Assembly: GCF_001418325.1 (NCBI RefSeq)
Contig: NZ_LIPN01000028.1
Span: 1 to 64,000 of the forward strand
Direction of reading: 5' to 3'
Length of the DNA: 64,000 bases
Source: Streptomyces atriruber
Lineage (GTDB): Bacteria; Actinomycetota; Actinomycetes; Streptomycetales; Streptomycetaceae
The notes beneath the pieces were generated by a model. It was not told the DNA's origin. It did no database searches and saw only the letters and a list, made by a program, of their open reading frames with translations. The translations under genes were made by a program, and so were the position numbers. Each line of letters opens with the position of its first letter. The stretch's first letter is position 1. Shown in pieces: positions 36,673 to 45,686 of this stretch.

Positions 36673-37866
36673 ATGTCTACAAACAGGCACCCCCTGACGG
36701 GCGCGTCCACCGTGTCGGGCACCGCGTCGAGCGCGGCCTTCGGCTGGCTCGACGAACAGGCACGGCTGCGCGCGGACGCCGGACTCGTCCGCACCTTGCG
36801 CCCGCGCTCCGCGGACCCGGACGGCCTCCTCGATCTGGCGGGCAACGACTACCTCGGGCTGACCCGGCACCCGGAGGTCACCGAGGGCGCGGCGGCCGCG
36901 GCACGGCGCTGGGGCGGCGGAGCCACCGGTTCGCGGCTCGTCACCGGCTCCACGGAGCTGCACGCCGAACTGGAGCGTGAGCTCGCCGAGTTCTGCGGCT
37001 TCGAGGCGGCCCTCGTCTTCTCCTCCGGTTACGCGGCGAACCTGGCCGCCGTCACCGCTCTCGCCCCGCACGGTTCGCTCGTCGTCTCCGACGCGGGCAA
37101 CCACGCCTCGCTGATCGACGGGTGCCGTCTCGCGCGCGGCACGACCCAGGTGGTGCCGCACGCCGACCCGGAGGCGGTGCGCAAGACGCTGGACGCCCAC
37201 GACGGGCCTGCCGTGATGGTGTCCGACTCGGTGTTCTCGGTGGACGGGGACATGGCGCCGCTCGGCGAACTGGCCTCCGTCTGCCGGGAGTTCGGTGCCG
37301 GGCTGATCGTCGACGACGCGCACGGACTCGGGGTGCTTGGCGAGGGCGGCCGGGGCGCGCCGCACGCCGTCGGGCTCGCGGGAGCGGACGACACCGTCGC
37401 CACCCTCACCCTCTCCAAGTCCCTCGGCAGCCAGGGCGGCGCCGTGCTCGGCCCCGCCAGGGTCATCGAGCACCTGGTGAACGCGGCCCGCACCTTCATC
37501 TTCGACACGGGTCTCGCGCCGGCCGCGGCCGGCGCCGCGCTCGCGGCCCTGCGCCTGCTGCGCCGCGAGCCCGAACGTGCGGCGCGGGCCCGCGAGGTCG
37601 CCGCCGAGCTGCACCGGCAGCTCACGGCCGAGGGGTTTGCGGCGGTGCGTCCCGACGCGGCCGTGGTCTCCGTGCGCGCGCCGTCGCCGGAGCGGGCCGT
37701 CCGGTGGGTGGCCGACTGCCGGGCCGCGGGCCTGGCCGTGGGCTGCTTCAGGCCGCCGTCGGTGCCGGACGGCATCTCAAGGCTGCGGCTGACCGCCCGC
37801 GCGGATCTCACCGACGCGCAGATCGCCGGTGCCGTACGGGTGATCAGCCGCAGTGCACACCGGTAG
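36673..37866 (+). CDS. bioF: 8-amino-7-oxononanoate synthase
   Basis: 397-residue alpha-oxoamine synthase that condenses pimeloyl-ACP or -CoA with alanine, the first committed biotin step. The [13 protein letters not shown] block, the [12 protein letters not shown] aspartate motif and the PLP lysine in [11 protein letters not shown] are all present. The ATG at 36673 was chosen because the frame to 36622 runs into the inverted repeat and adds no conserved residues. AAGG lies 7-10 bases upstream. It is divergent from bioB-A-D. No bioC or bioH for making the pimeloyl precursor is in the window. Confidence 0.95.
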   Translation: MSTNRHPLTGASTVSGTASSAAFGWLDEQARLRADAGLVRTLRPRSADPDGLLDLAGNDYLGLTRHPEVTEGAAAAARRWGGGATGSRLVTGSTELHAELERELAEFCGFEAALVFSSGYAANLAAVTALAPHGSLVVSDAGNHASLIDGCRLARGTTQVVPHADPEAVRKTLDAHDGPAVMVSDSVFSVDGDMAPLGELASVCREFGAGLIVDDAHGLGVLGEGGRGAPHAVGLAGADDTVATLTLSKSLGSQGGAVLGPARVIEHLVNAARTFIFDTGLAPAAAGAALAALRLLRREPERAARAREVAAELHRQLTAEGFAAVRPDAAVVSVRAPSPERAVRWVADCRAAGLAVGCFRPPSVPDGISRLRLTARADLTDAQIAGAVRVISRSAHR

Positions 37867-37904
37867 CGTGCCGGGCCCCGACCGGGGCCGGGAACCGCTT
37901 ACCG
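37861..37904. terminator. Long hairpin between bioF and DUF397 genes
   Basis: Outer arms CGGTAGCG and CGCTTACCG pair with one bulge, around an inner GGCCCC/GGGGCC stem. It overlaps the bioF stop and the 3' end of the convergent DUF397 gene. Confidence 0.6.
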
Positions 37905-38123
37905 GAGGCTGTTGAGGAACGACTCCCAGGGGCCGGGGGAGATGAGCAGGGCGGGCCCTGCGGTGTTCTTGGAGTCACGCACGGCGCACAGGCCGGTCAG
38001 CGGACCCGAGTCGAGTGTGGCGGTCTCGACGCAGTTGTTCATTCCGTTGCTGTAGCTGCTGCGCTGCCACCGCGCACCTTGAAGTCTCGTGCTGGAAGGT
38101 ACGTACCGAGGCATTGCGGTCAT
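37899..38123 (-). CDS. DUF397 small protein
   Basis: 74-residue protein of the DUF397 family. The conserved core is WQRSSYSNGMNNCVETA followed by VRDSKN and PALLISPGPWESFL. In Streptomyces such proteins are almost always encoded next to an XRE regulator, with which some form toxin-antitoxin-like pairs (the Scr1/Scr2 type). Here the partner lies nine bases upstream. The function in vivo is uncertain. Confidence 0.92.
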   Translation of the reverse strand: MTAMPRYVPSSTRLQGARWQRSSYSNGMNNCVETATLDSGPLTGLCAVRDSKNTAGPALLISPGPWESFLNSLR

Positions 38124-38132
38124 GGTGCCTCC

Positions 38133-38996
38133 TTACGCGCCGTCGCATAGCCCGGCGATGAATTCCGTTGAGTCCTCGGGTGAGAGCGCTTGTACCTGAA
38201 GGGAGGTGAAGGCCTCCGAGTACGCCTGGAGGTCTTCTTTCCGTTCGATGTAGAGGCTACTCGTCAAATGGTCGAGAACAACCACATCCAGATCAGCAAT
38301 GTCCGGAAACGAAAAAATAACGAAAGAACCGATCAGACCTATGTGCTCCCCGGCGGCGAACGGGAGTACCTGCAGCTGGACGTGGGGCAGGAGGGACGCC
38401 TGGCGCAACCGGTCCAGCTGCTCGGCGAGGACCTTCGCGCCGCCCACCGGCCGCCGCAGCACCGCCTCGTCCATGACCACGCTCAGGCGCAGCGGCGGAT
38501 CCGCACGCAGCACGTCCTGGCGGGCGAGCCTGACCTCCACCAGCGCGTCGACCTGCTTCTCCGGCAGCCCGCCGAGCGCGGCCCGGGTGACCGCACGCGC
38601 GTAGTCGGGCGTCTGCAACAGACCCGGAACCACGGTGGTTTCGAGCGTGCGCACCCAACTCGCCTGTGACTCCAGGCTGATGAAGTCGCGGTAGGTGGCG
38701 GGCAGCAGATCGCGGTACGCCTTCCACCAGTGGTGGCGTCCGGCCCCCGGGTCGTCGGCGCCCGTGAACGCTATGAGCAATTCGCTGAGCTGCGGGTCCT
38801 CGACCTGGTACACACCGAGGAGCAGCCGCACGTCGGCGGCCTTCACACCGCTGCGCCCTGTCTCGATCCGGCTCACCTTGGACTGGTGCCAGCCCGCCCT
38901 GGCGGCGGCCTCGCTGCTGGTGAGGCCGGCGTGTAAGCGCAGCGCTCGCAGTTCGGCACCGAGCTGACGACGGCGCACCGCGGGGCCGTACTGCAT
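38133..38996 (-). CDS. XRE-family regulator with DUF5753-type domain
   Basis: 287-residue regulator. Residues 8-70 are an XRE helix-turn-helix (LGAELRALRLHAGLTSSEAAARAGWHQSKVSRIE). The rest matches the DUF5753 domain, with VVPGLLQTPDYARAV and the LQVLPFAAGEHIGLIGSFVIFSF strand pair. The ATG at 38996 was preferred over the one at 39029 because AAGGAGAC precedes it at the right spacing. The gene pairs with the DUF397 gene downstream. Confidence 0.92.
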   Translation of the reverse strand: MQYGPAVRRRQLGAELRALRLHAGLTSSEAAARAGWHQSKVSRIETGRSGVKAADVRLLLGVYQVEDPQLSELLIAFTGADDPGAGRHHWWKAYRDLLPATYRDFISLESQASWVRTLETTVVPGLLQTPDYARAVTRAALGGLPEKQVDALVEVRLARQDVLRADPPLRLSVVMDEAVLRRPVGGAKVLAEQLDRLRQASLLPHVQLQVLPFAAGEHIGLIGSFVIFSFPDIADLDVVVLDHLTSSLYIERKEDLQAYSEAFTSLQVQALSPEDSTEFIAGLCDGA

Positions 38997-39268
38997 GCCC
39001 GTCTCCTTCCGGACGGAGCCGTCGGACATCCCGGCGGCGGGGCAGGGCAGTAGGCGAGATTAGAGGAAGTACCGGTCTCTCGCCCAAATACGGTCTGCCG
39101 TAGCAGAGTTCACCGCTTCGAGCGACAGATATATGCACATCTCGGTGGATCGCCACCCGTGACCGGCCAAGGAGTGGCAGGCTGGCGCGAAGCACCAGTC
39201 CGGGACTGTCCTCGAGTCATCCGCCGCGGGTCGGAGACCGGTCCCGGTGGGAAAGGGACAGCGCCGCC

Positions 39269-39721
39269 ATGGCAGACCACCAGGAAGCCTCCGTCACCCT
39301 GCCGAGCGATCCTGCCTCGGTCCCCGCCGCTCGGAAATACGTCTCGCGCGTGCTCGCGGAATGGGGCCTGCCCGGTGACGCCGAGGTGGCCGACACGATC
39401 AGACTCATCATCTCCGAGCTCGCCACCAACGCCGTGCAGCACACCTTGGGGCAGTCGCCCACCTTCACGGTCGACGTCGAGCTCGAACGCGACGAGCATC
39501 TGAGGATCGGCGTCACCGACAGTCACCCGCGCTATCCCAAGCGCCTTCCCGCAGCCGTCCAGCAGGACAACGGCCGGGGCATGGTGATCATCCGCTGGCT
39601 GACCGCGGAGTGCGGCGGCAGGCTGTCGGTCAGTCCCACCGACGAGGGGGGCAAGACGGTGTGGATCGCCCTGCCGTGGCGCGCCCCGGTCCAACGCAAG
39701 GACCGCGACGCCGCACACTGA
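39269..39721 (+). CDS. RsbW/SpoIIAB-like ATP-binding protein
   Basis: 150-residue GHKL-fold protein. The N box is ELATNAVQHT and the G boxes are in DNGRGMVIIRWL and GGKTVWIALPW. Proteins of this family in Streptomyces act as anti-sigma kinases or as partners of anti-anti-sigma proteins. It stands alone, divergent from the XRE gene, so its target is unknown. A family link to the sigma factor at 1508 is possible, but they are 38 kb apart. Confidence 0.88.
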   Translation: MADHQEASVTLPSDPASVPAARKYVSRVLAEWGLPGDAEVADTIRLIISELATNAVQHTLGQSPTFTVDVELERDEHLRIGVTDSHPRYPKRLPAAVQQDNGRGMVIIRWLTAECGGRLSVSPTDEGGKTVWIALPWRAPVQRKDRDAAH

Positions 39722-39722
39722 C

Positions 39723-39750
39723 CGGCGGGCGCCGTGAACGGCGCCCGCCG
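39723..39750. terminator. Bidirectional hairpin terminator
   Basis: Perfect 12-bp inverted repeat with a TGAA loop between the convergent ATPase and C40 peptidase genes. Confidence 0.8.
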
Positions 39751-39766
39751 GACCGGTCGCGGTGGG

Positions 39767-40240
39767 TCAGCGGACCCTGCCGTACCAGACGCTGTTCGAC
39801 CAGATCTTCTCCAGGCGGACCACGGTCCCCGTCTTGGGGGCGTGCCAGATGCGGTTGTTACCCGCGTAGATCCCGACGTGGTACACGTTCCGACCGGAGT
39901 GGAAGAACACCAGGTCGCCGCGGGTCCGCTGGGACTTGGAGATGTGCTTGGTCTTGTTGTACTGCGCGGCGGCGGTGCGCGGCAGCTTCTTGCCCGTCTT
40001 CTTGAACGAGTAGAGCGTCAGCCCCGAGCAGTCGAACCGGTGGGGCCCTGCCGACCCGTAGCGGTACGGGGAACCCTTCTTGGACGCCGCGATCTTGAGC
40101 GCCTTCGTCCCGTGAGTGGCCGCCTCGGCCTCCGACGCGAGCCCGGGGGCCAGGACGGTGCCGCCTACGACGGCGAGCGTGAGGACCGATGCGGCACCGG
40201 TCCTGCTGAGCAGCGACGGAACATGATTCAGCGCGGTCAT
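39767..40240 (-). CDS. Secreted C40 (NlpC/P60) cell-wall peptidase
   Basis: 157-residue exported endopeptidase. A signal peptide runs to about residue 40 (hydrophobic VLTLAVVGGTVLAPGLASEAEAA). The NlpC/P60 domain follows with Cys71 in DCSG, His121 in YHVGIY and a third polar residue near His133. It would cut D-Glu/mDAP-type bonds in peptidoglycan stems. It has no SH3 or LysM wall-binding domain, so it is a minimal form. The gene is preceded by a ydaO-type c-di-AMP riboswitch, in line with cell-wall hydrolase control known in actinobacteria. Confidence 0.92.
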   Translation of the reverse strand: MTALNHVPSLLSRTGAASVLTLAVVGGTVLAPGLASEAEAATHGTKALKIAASKKGSPYRYGSAGPHRFDCSGLTLYSFKKTGKKLPRTAAAQYNKTKHISKSQRTRGDLVFFHSGRNVYHVGIYAGNNRIWHAPKTGTVVRLEKIWSNSVWYGRVR

Positions 40241-40254
40241 GCGCAACCCTTCGT

Positions 40255-40432
40255 CAGCCGCCTGTGAAAGATGACCTGTCGGGTTCGGGCAGGCGAAGAT
40301 GCCCGGCCGCGTCGTGCTCTGCGGCTTCACCCCAAGGGCGTCGTCCGGACTGTCCGGACGGGCCCGTCGTACCTGGGTCCTCCACTCCTGCCGTTGCACA
40401 GATGTCGACCGGTCATCCGGGTGGCGGCAGGA
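40255..40432 (-). ncRNA. ydaO/yuaA-type c-di-AMP riboswitch
   Basis: In the minus-strand leader of the C40 gene I see the ydaO hallmarks in order: GCAACGGCAGGAGTGGAGGA, then CTTGGGGTGAAG (complement of 40325-40336), then GCATCTTCGCCTGCCCGAA and CCCGACAG before AGGCGGC. A 6-bp P1 helix can form between GCCGCC near 40423-40428 and GGCGGC near 40257-40262. Ligand binding in known examples turns the gene off. Its 3' edge lies only about 15 bases from the start codon, leaving little room for a separate terminator, so occlusion of the ribosome site is possible. Confidence 0.8.
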
Positions 40433-40778
40433 CTCGGCGTCCGCCCGGACCGCCCCGCCGCTGTGGCGGGGGCTTGTCGTCGGAAGGGATCTTGACCCGA
40501 CATGGGTCAAAAAACCGAGCCGAAACGGCGTTTTGTGAGGCTCCTCACGACTGACCTGTTCAGGTGGACACTGCCGAAATCGTCTCGTCGCCGTGTGGTC
40601 CGACGACGGTTCGACCAGCACCGGAATGCGTAATTCCGCCGGTGCTGTACTCGCTCGACGCAACTTTCGTCGGTGTGGACGACGACGTCTTCCTACGCCG
40701 TCCGAGGTAGCCCGACTGGTCCGTTTCGAAGTGCTCCCGGACGTCGTGGTGTCCGGTGCGGGGTGGGCCGACGGGGTT
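40433..40778. other. Intergenic region upstream of the riboswitch
   Basis: No gene seen. It holds several inverted repeats: CCCCGCC/GGCGGGG at 40453-40471, a perfect TTGACCC-GACAT-GGGTCAA at 40492-40510 next to a run of six As, and GTGAGG-CT-CCTCAC at 40535-40548. The riboswitch promoter and the 3' end of the clpP operon must fall here. A plus-strand frame at 40593-41141 is antisense shadow. Confidence 0.6.
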
Positions 40779-41087
40779 TCAGCAGCTGTGCGGGGGCGGC
40801 ACGGTGACCCGTCCGGCCCGCCGCTCGCCGTCGAGGACGCGCAGCGCCTGGGCGAGGGTCTCGGCGTGCACCTCGCTCTCGCCGCGCCGGTGCATGGTGG
40901 CCAGGGCGTCCCGCAGGGCGCTCGCCCGGCCGACAAGGGCCTGGGCGGCACGGAGTCCGCCGTAGGTGTGCTCGGCGCGGGCTGGATTGATCCGGCCGAT
41001 CAAGTCGACGACCTCGAGATAGCGGTCGATCAGCTCCGCCTCGGCGCGGGTCAGCGCGGGCAGGGGCGGCAGTTCGGGCGGCAGCAT
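40779..41087 (-). CDS. Hypothetical protein in clpP operon
   Basis: 102-residue soluble, helical, charged protein with no recognised domain. It begins MLPPELPPLPALTRAEAELIDRYLE and ends PPPHSC. It follows the ClpP gene by seven bases with GAGGTGACC overlapping the clpP stop region, so the two are translationally linked. An adaptor or regulator of the protease is a guess from position only. Confidence 0.75.
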   Translation of the reverse strand: MLPPELPPLPALTRAEAELIDRYLEVVDLIGRINPARAEHTYGGLRAAQALVGRASALRDALATMHRRGESEVHAETLAQALRVLDGERRAGRVTVPPPHSC

Positions 41088-41094
41088 CGGCGGG

Positions 41095-41730
41095 TCACCT
41101 CGGGTCGCGGGCGGCGAGCGAGGTCTTGCGGCTCGGAATGATCCGGTCCACGAGCCCGTACTCCTGGGCGGCCGGGGCGTCGAGGATCTTGTCCCGCTCG
41201 ATGTCCGCGGTGATTCGCTCCCGGCTCTGTCCGGTGTGGCGGGAGAGCAGCTCCTCCAGCAGGCTCCGCGAGCGCAGGAGTTCCTCGGCGTGGATCGCCA
41301 GGTCCGAGGCCTGGCCCCGGATCGGTTCGGCGATGGCGGGCTGGTGGATCAGGACCCGCGCCCCGGGCAGCGCGAACCGCTTGCCGGGCGTGCCGGCGGC
41401 GAGCAGGACGGCGGCGGTCGATGCGGCCTGGCCCAGGCAGGTCGTCTCCACGTCACAGCTGACGAACTGCATCGTGTCGTAGATCGTGGTCATCGCGCTG
41501 AACGAGCCCCCGGGGGAGTTGATGTACAGCGCGATGTCGCGGTCCGGCGCCTGGTATTCGAGGTGCATGAACTGCGCCATCACGTCGTTCGCCGAAGTGG
41601 CGTCGATGGGGGTGCCGAGAAACACGATCCGCTCCTCGAGGAGCTTGGAGTACGGATCCATGGTCCGGGCCCCCGAGCTGGTGCGTTCGGTGAACTCGGG
41701 CAGGACGTAGCGGGCAGACGGACGATTCAT
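41095..41730 (-). CDS. ClpP-family serine protease paralogue
   Basis: 211-residue ATP-dependent Clp protease proteolytic subunit. The triad is complete: Ser104 in CLGQAAS, His129 in VLIHQP and Asp180 in IERDKIL. The first 22 residues are probably a processed propeptide. Streptomyces carries several clpP copies; this one resembles the clpP3 type, but the usual clpP4 partner is not next to it. Upstream lies an unusually AT-rich promoter region (about 41773-41800, GTAAAAAATGTACAG). Good ribosome-binding sequence GAGGAAGAGAGG precedes the ATG. Confidence 0.9.
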   Translation of the reverse strand: MNRPSARYVLPEFTERTSSGARTMDPYSKLLEERIVFLGTPIDATSANDVMAQFMHLEYQAPDRDIALYINSPGGSFSAMTTIYDTMQFVSCDVETTCLGQAASTAAVLLAAGTPGKRFALPGARVLIHQPAIAEPIRGQASDLAIHAEELLRSRSLLEELLSRHTGQSRERITADIERDKILDAPAAQEYGLVDRIIPSRKTSLAARDPR

Positions 41731-41858
41731 GGCACGCCTCTCTTCCTCCGGTCGCTGGGCGGTCCGGTCTCTGTAAAAAATGTACAGGACGTACGTTACG
41801 TGAGGAGGGGGAGCCGGGATGTCTTGCCGCCCGGGGTGCCGCGTACCGTCTCCTAGGC

Positions 41859-42523
41859 ATGGGGCGGATCAGCGGCGAAGAAGAGTTGCTGGCCCTCGAA
41901 GTGGACGTCATCCACGGCCTCGGACCGGGGCGACGGGTTGCCGAGGGTGACCGACCCGTCGGTGAGGGCGGTCGTGGCGTGGTCGCCGGAGGTGCGCGTG
42001 CTGGCGCTGGGCGCGGCGGAGCCCGGTGGGCCCGGTGCGCTGTGTGACGTCGACGGATTCGGTGATCTCGGTGACGCGGAGCAGGTGTACGCGCCGGGGG
42101 GCTCCCGATGTCCTGGTGCGGATCGCCGCCGCCTGCGCGGCCGCCGGTGACCCGGCCTCGCTCCGGGGCGGCCCCTGCTTCACCTTCCCCGAACGGCTCG
42201 GCGCGGACTTTCCGTCGCCGCTCCCCCTGCTGCTCTCGGACGCGGAAGGGCGTTCCGCGGCGCGGGAGTTGGCCCGCCCGGACAACTGGCGGCCCGGCGA
42301 GTGGGCGGAGCCGGTCTCCGGCGCCGCGGGGGAGTGGGCGATGGCCGTGCGCGACGGCTCACCCGTGTCGATCTGTCACACCCCGGCGGCCGCCTGGTCC
42401 CGCCGTGCGCGCCACGGCAAGGGGGTGCTCTTCTACAGCACCACGGCCGACAACCACGCCTCCCGCTCGGTGGCCCGCACCCTGGACCTCGCGCCGCTCG
42501 GCCGGATCTGGACGGTGCGCTGA
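41859..42523 (+). pseudogene. Degraded GNAT-like acetyltransferase gene
   Basis: Three short stretches in three different frames together resemble one Streptomyces acetyltransferase-like protein: GEEELLALEVDVIHGLGPG (frame of 41859), VRAVVAWSPEVRVLALG to DAEQVYAPGG (frame of 41938), and RIAAACAAAGDP to the end LGRIWTVR (frame of 42026). The last part has RPDNWRPGEWAEPVSG and FYSTTADNHASRSVARTLDLAPLG, but the acetyl-CoA loop expected between SICHTP and FYST is missing, so there is also an internal deletion. At least two frameshifts plus the deletion argue for a dead gene. No intact GNAT core remains. Confidence 0.75.
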
Positions 42524-42681
42524 GCCCTCGTCCCGGCCATCGCGCCGGTTCGCCGAACCCATCAGGGTGGACTTGCCGGCGCGCGCTGAAGGCCCGGCCC
42601 CCGCGCGCTCCTGCGGAGTTCGCTGTTCAGTGCGTCCCCGGTCACCGGATCGGGGCGAGGCGGGGCGTTTAAGCTGGGTTC

Positions 42682-42960
42682 ATGGCCTACGAGATTCCGG
42701 TGACGCAAGCCCGTGCAGAGCTCGCCGAGCTGATCAACCGCGTCGTCTACGGAGGCGAGCGGGTCGTCGTCACCCGGCACGGCAAACCGCTCGTGGCGCT
42801 CGTGTCCGCAGCCGACCTGGAGCGCCTCGAAGCACTCGCGGACGCCTCGGAGGAGCGGACGGTCAGCACGGTCACCTCCATCGGGTCCGCGACGCCCGCG
42901 TCTTCGGAGCGGCAGCGGTTCGGCATCGCGGCCGAGCACCGCGGTCCCCACGCCACGTGA
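42682..42960 (+). CDS. Phd/YefM-family antitoxin, no toxin seen
   Basis: 92-residue protein with a complete Phd/YefM DNA-binding fold: EIPVTQARAELAELINRVVYGGERVVVTRHGKPLVALVSAADLERLEAL. The C-terminal tail, which would neutralise a toxin, is serine-rich and about 30 residues long. No Doc, YoeB or PIN toxin gene follows; the next 320 bases are the urease leader. It may be an orphan that has become a regulator, or act on a toxin elsewhere. Confidence 0.88.
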   Translation: MAYEIPVTQARAELAELINRVVYGGERVVVTRHGKPLVALVSAADLERLEALADASEERTVSTVTSIGSATPASSERQRFGIAAEHRGPHAT

Positions 42961-43280
42961 CCACCTACGTCGCCGCCCACGTGACCGCGTAGTCACGCAC
43001 GGAATCCGCCTGTGTCCTGCGCCGCCCCAAGGATACCGAAAGTTGCCCAGGGCATCGAAAGGTATGGCGTAGACCAGTAGACGGTCATGCGACGGTCAAT
43101 GACTGGTTAACCTCGTTGAAACTCCTCCCAACTACCCTCCCGTGCCACGCCACCAGCGGTTTCTCTATCCGGGGTGCGCAAGATCGTGCGCATTCGCTGT
43201 GTGTTACATCTATATCCGTCGCGGTGGCCGCGGCAGCCGGACCCCGCATGGTTCGGAGCGAGGACTGTGAGGTGGGACGC
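42961..43280 (+). other. Urease promoter region
   Basis: No gene seen. It contains a GlnR-like box at 43107-43122, then a less GC-rich stretch with ATCTATATCC near 43210 that may hold the promoter. ORFs crossing it extend the urease gamma frame without conserved residues. Confidence 0.6.
43107..43122 (+). promoter_or_regulatory. GlnR-like binding site upstream of urease
   Basis: TTAAC-CTCGTT-GAAAC fits the GlnR consensus gTnAC-n6-GaAAC with a single mismatch at the weakly conserved first base. It lies about 160 bases before ureA. GlnR is known to control urease with nitrogen supply in Streptomyces. Confidence 0.65.
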
Positions 43281-43583
43281 GTGCAACTGACCCCGCACGA
43301 GCAGGAGAGACTGCTCATTCATGTGGCTGCCGACGTGGCCGAGAAGCGAAGGGCGCGGGGACTGCTGCTCAACCACCCCGAGGCGATCGCCCTCATCACG
43401 TCCCACATCCTCGAGGGCGCCCGCGACGGCCGTACCGTCGCCGAGCTGATGTCCTCGGGGCGGCGGATCCTTACCCGTGACGACGTCATGGAAGGCATCG
43501 CGGAGATGATCCACGACGTCCAGGTCGAGGCAACCTTCCCGGACGGCACCAAGCTCGTCACCGTCCACGAGCCGATCGTCTGA
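43281..43583 (+). CDS. ureA: Urease subunit gamma
   Basis: 100-residue gamma subunit of the nickel urease, structural and non-catalytic. It runs from [34 protein letters not shown] to [15 protein letters not shown], the full family length. The GTG at 43281 was chosen because GAGGTGGG precedes it and the protein then begins where all UreA sequences do; longer frames to 43116 add non-conserved residues. It is the first gene of ureABCFGD. Confidence 0.96.
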   Translation: MQLTPHEQERLLIHVAADVAEKRRARGLLLNHPEAIALITSHILEGARDGRTVAELMSSGRRILTRDDVMEGIAEMIHDVQVEATFPDGTKLVTVHEPIV

Positions 43584-43599
43584 CGGGAGTTCGCGCCGC

Positions 43600-43944
43600 A
43601 TGCATGCCGCACCGCACGGCACGGGACGAGGCCTGATCCCCGGAGAGATCCTCTTCGCGGACGAGCCCGTCCCCTTCAACGAGAACCGCGAGGTCACCGG
43701 CCTCACCGTCCTCAACGCCGCCGACCGGCCCGTCCAGGTCGGCTCCCACTACCACTTCGCCGAGGCCAACCCGGGTCTGGACTTCGACCGCGGCGCCGCG
43801 CACGGAAAGCGGCTCAACATCGCCGCCGGAACCGCCGTGCGCTTCGAGCCCGGAATCCCCGTCGACGTCGAACTCGTCCCGCTGACCGGCAAGCGCATCG
43901 TGCCCGGTCTGCGCGGCGAGACCGGAGGTGCCCTCGATGCCTGA
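43600..43944 (+). CDS. ureB: Urease subunit beta
   Basis: 114-residue beta subunit with the core [38 protein letters not shown] and [15 protein letters not shown]. It starts 16 bases after ureA and its 3' end overlaps ureC by eight bases. Full length for actinobacterial UreB; it has no catalytic residues and completes the alpha-beta-gamma trimer. Confidence 0.96.
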   Translation: MHAAPHGTGRGLIPGEILFADEPVPFNENREVTGLTVLNAADRPVQVGSHYHFAEANPGLDFDRGAAHGKRLNIAAGTAVRFEPGIPVDVELVPLTGKRIVPGLRGETGGALDA

Positions 43945-45658
43945 GCTGTCCCGTGCCGCGTACGCCGATCTGTTCGGCCCCACGACCGGCGACCGGATCC
44001 GGCTCGCCGACACCGACCTCTTGATCGAGATCGAGGAGGACCGCTCGGGCGGCCCCGGACGCTCCGGCGACGAGTCGGTGTTCGGCGGCGGCAAGGTCAT
44101 CCGCGAGTCGATGGGCCAGTCCCGCACCACCCGCGCCGACGGAGCCCCCGACACCGTCATCACCGGCGCCGTGGTCATCGACCACTGGGGCATCGTCAAG
44201 GCCGACATAGGCATCCGCGACGGCCGCATCACCGGCATAGGCAAGTCCGGTAACCCGGACACCATGGACGGTGTCCACCCCGACCTCGTCATCGGCCCCG
44301 AGACCGAAGTCATCGCGGGCAACGGCAAGATCCTCACCGCGGGCGGCATCGACACCCACATCCACTTCATCTCGCCGACCATCGTCGACGAGGCGCTGGC
44401 CTCCGGTGTCACCACGCTCTTCGGCGGCGGCACGGGACCCGCCGAGGGCAGCAAGGCGACGACCATCACCCCCGGCGCCTGGCACCTGTCCCGGATGTTC
44501 GCCGCGCTGGAGTCCAGCCCGGTCAACATCGGCTTCCTCGGCAAGGGCAACACCGTCAACGCCGAGTCGATGCACGCCCAGCTCCGCGCCGGCGCCGTCA
44601 GCTTCAAGATCCACGAGGACTGGGGCGCGACGCCCGCCACCATCGACGCCTGCCTGAACGTCTGCGAGGAGACCGGCGCCCAACTCGCCGTCCACACCGA
44701 CACGCTGAACGAGGCCGGCTTCATCGACGCCACCTTCGACGCCGTCGCGGGCCGCACCCTGCACGCCTTCCACGTCGAGGGCGCGGGCGGCGGGCACGCC
44801 CCCGACATGATCACGGCGGTCTCGCTGCCCAACATGCTGCCGAGCTCCACCAACCCCACCCGGCCGCACACCGTCAACACCGTCGAGGAACACCTCGACA
44901 TGCTGATGGTCTGCCACCACCTCAACCCGGCGGTCCCCGAGGACCTCGCCTTCGCCGAGTCCCGCATCCGGCCCACCACGATCGGGGCGGAGGACATCCT
45001 GCACGACCTCGGCGCCATCTCGATCATGTCCTCGGACTCCCAGGCCATGGGGCGCATCGGGGAGGTGATCATGCGTACGTGGCAGACCGCGCACGTGATG
45101 AAGAAGCGCCGCGGCTTCCTGCCGGGGGACACCCGCGCCGACAACCACCGGGCACGTCGCTATGTCGCCAAGTACACGATCAACGCGGCCGTCGCCCAGG
45201 GCATCGACCACGAGGTCGGCTCGGTCGAGTCCGGCAAGCTCGCCGACCTGGTGCTGTGGGAACCGGCGTTCTTCGGCGTCAAGCCGCAGCTCGTCCTGAA
45301 GGGCGGCCAGATCGCCTACGCGCAGATGGGCGACGCCAACGCCTCCATCCCGACCCCGCAGCCCGTCCTGCCCCGACGCATGTACGGGGCGCACGGCAGG
45401 GCCCCGGTCCTGAACTCGGTCAACTTCGTGACGCAGTCGGCGCTGGACGACGGCCTGCCGGAGCGCCTTGGCCTGGACAAGCCGTTCGCCGCGATCCGCT
45501 CCACCCGCGGCCGCAGCAAGGCCGACATGCGCGAGAACGACGCGCTGCCCCGGGTCGAGGTCGCCGCCGACAGCTTCGCCGTCACCATCGACGGCGAACT
45601 CGTCGAACCGTCACCGGCCGCCGAACTGCCGCTCGCGCAGCGGTACTTCCTCTTCTGA
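43937..45658 (+). CDS. ureC: Urease subunit alpha
   Basis: 573-residue catalytic subunit that hydrolyses urea to ammonia and carbamate. Nickel ligands are in [10 protein letters not shown], the carbamylated lysine in [10 protein letters not shown], and further ligands in [10 protein letters not shown] and [15 protein letters not shown]. The flap histidine motif is MVCHHLNP and the last nickel aspartate is in SSDSQAMGR. Nothing is missing. The ATG at 43937 has GGAGG eight bases upstream and lies inside the end of ureB. Confidence 0.97.
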   Translation: MPELSRAAYADLFGPTTGDRIRLADTDLLIEIEEDRSGGPGRSGDESVFGGGKVIRESMGQSRTTRADGAPDTVITGAVVIDHWGIVKADIGIRDGRITGIGKSGNPDTMDGVHPDLVIGPETEVIAGNGKILTAGGIDTHIHFISPTIVDEALASGVTTLFGGGTGPAEGSKATTITPGAWHLSRMFAALESSPVNIGFLGKGNTVNAESMHAQLRAGAVSFKIHEDWGATPATIDACLNVCEETGAQLAVHTDTLNEAGFIDATFDAVAGRTLHAFHVEGAGGGHAPDMITAVSLPNMLPSSTNPTRPHTVNTVEEHLDMLMVCHHLNPAVPEDLAFAESRIRPTTIGAEDILHDLGAISIMSSDSQAMGRIGEVIMRTWQTAHVMKKRRGFLPGDTRADNHRARRYVAKYTINAAVAQGIDHEVGSVESGKLADLVLWEPAFFGVKPQLVLKGGQIAYAQMGDANASIPTPQPVLPRRMYGAHGRAPVLNSVNFVTQSALDDGLPERLGLDKPFAAIRSTRGRSKADMRENDALPRVEVAADSFAVTIDGELVEPSPAAELPLAQRYFLF

Positions 45659-45686
45659 CGGCCCCGAACAGCCTGGCGACGATCCC

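Noticed and set aside
40593-41141. 182-codon plus-strand ORF overlapping the clpP operon
   Set aside because: Antisense to the 102-residue operon gene and to the end of clpP; no features.
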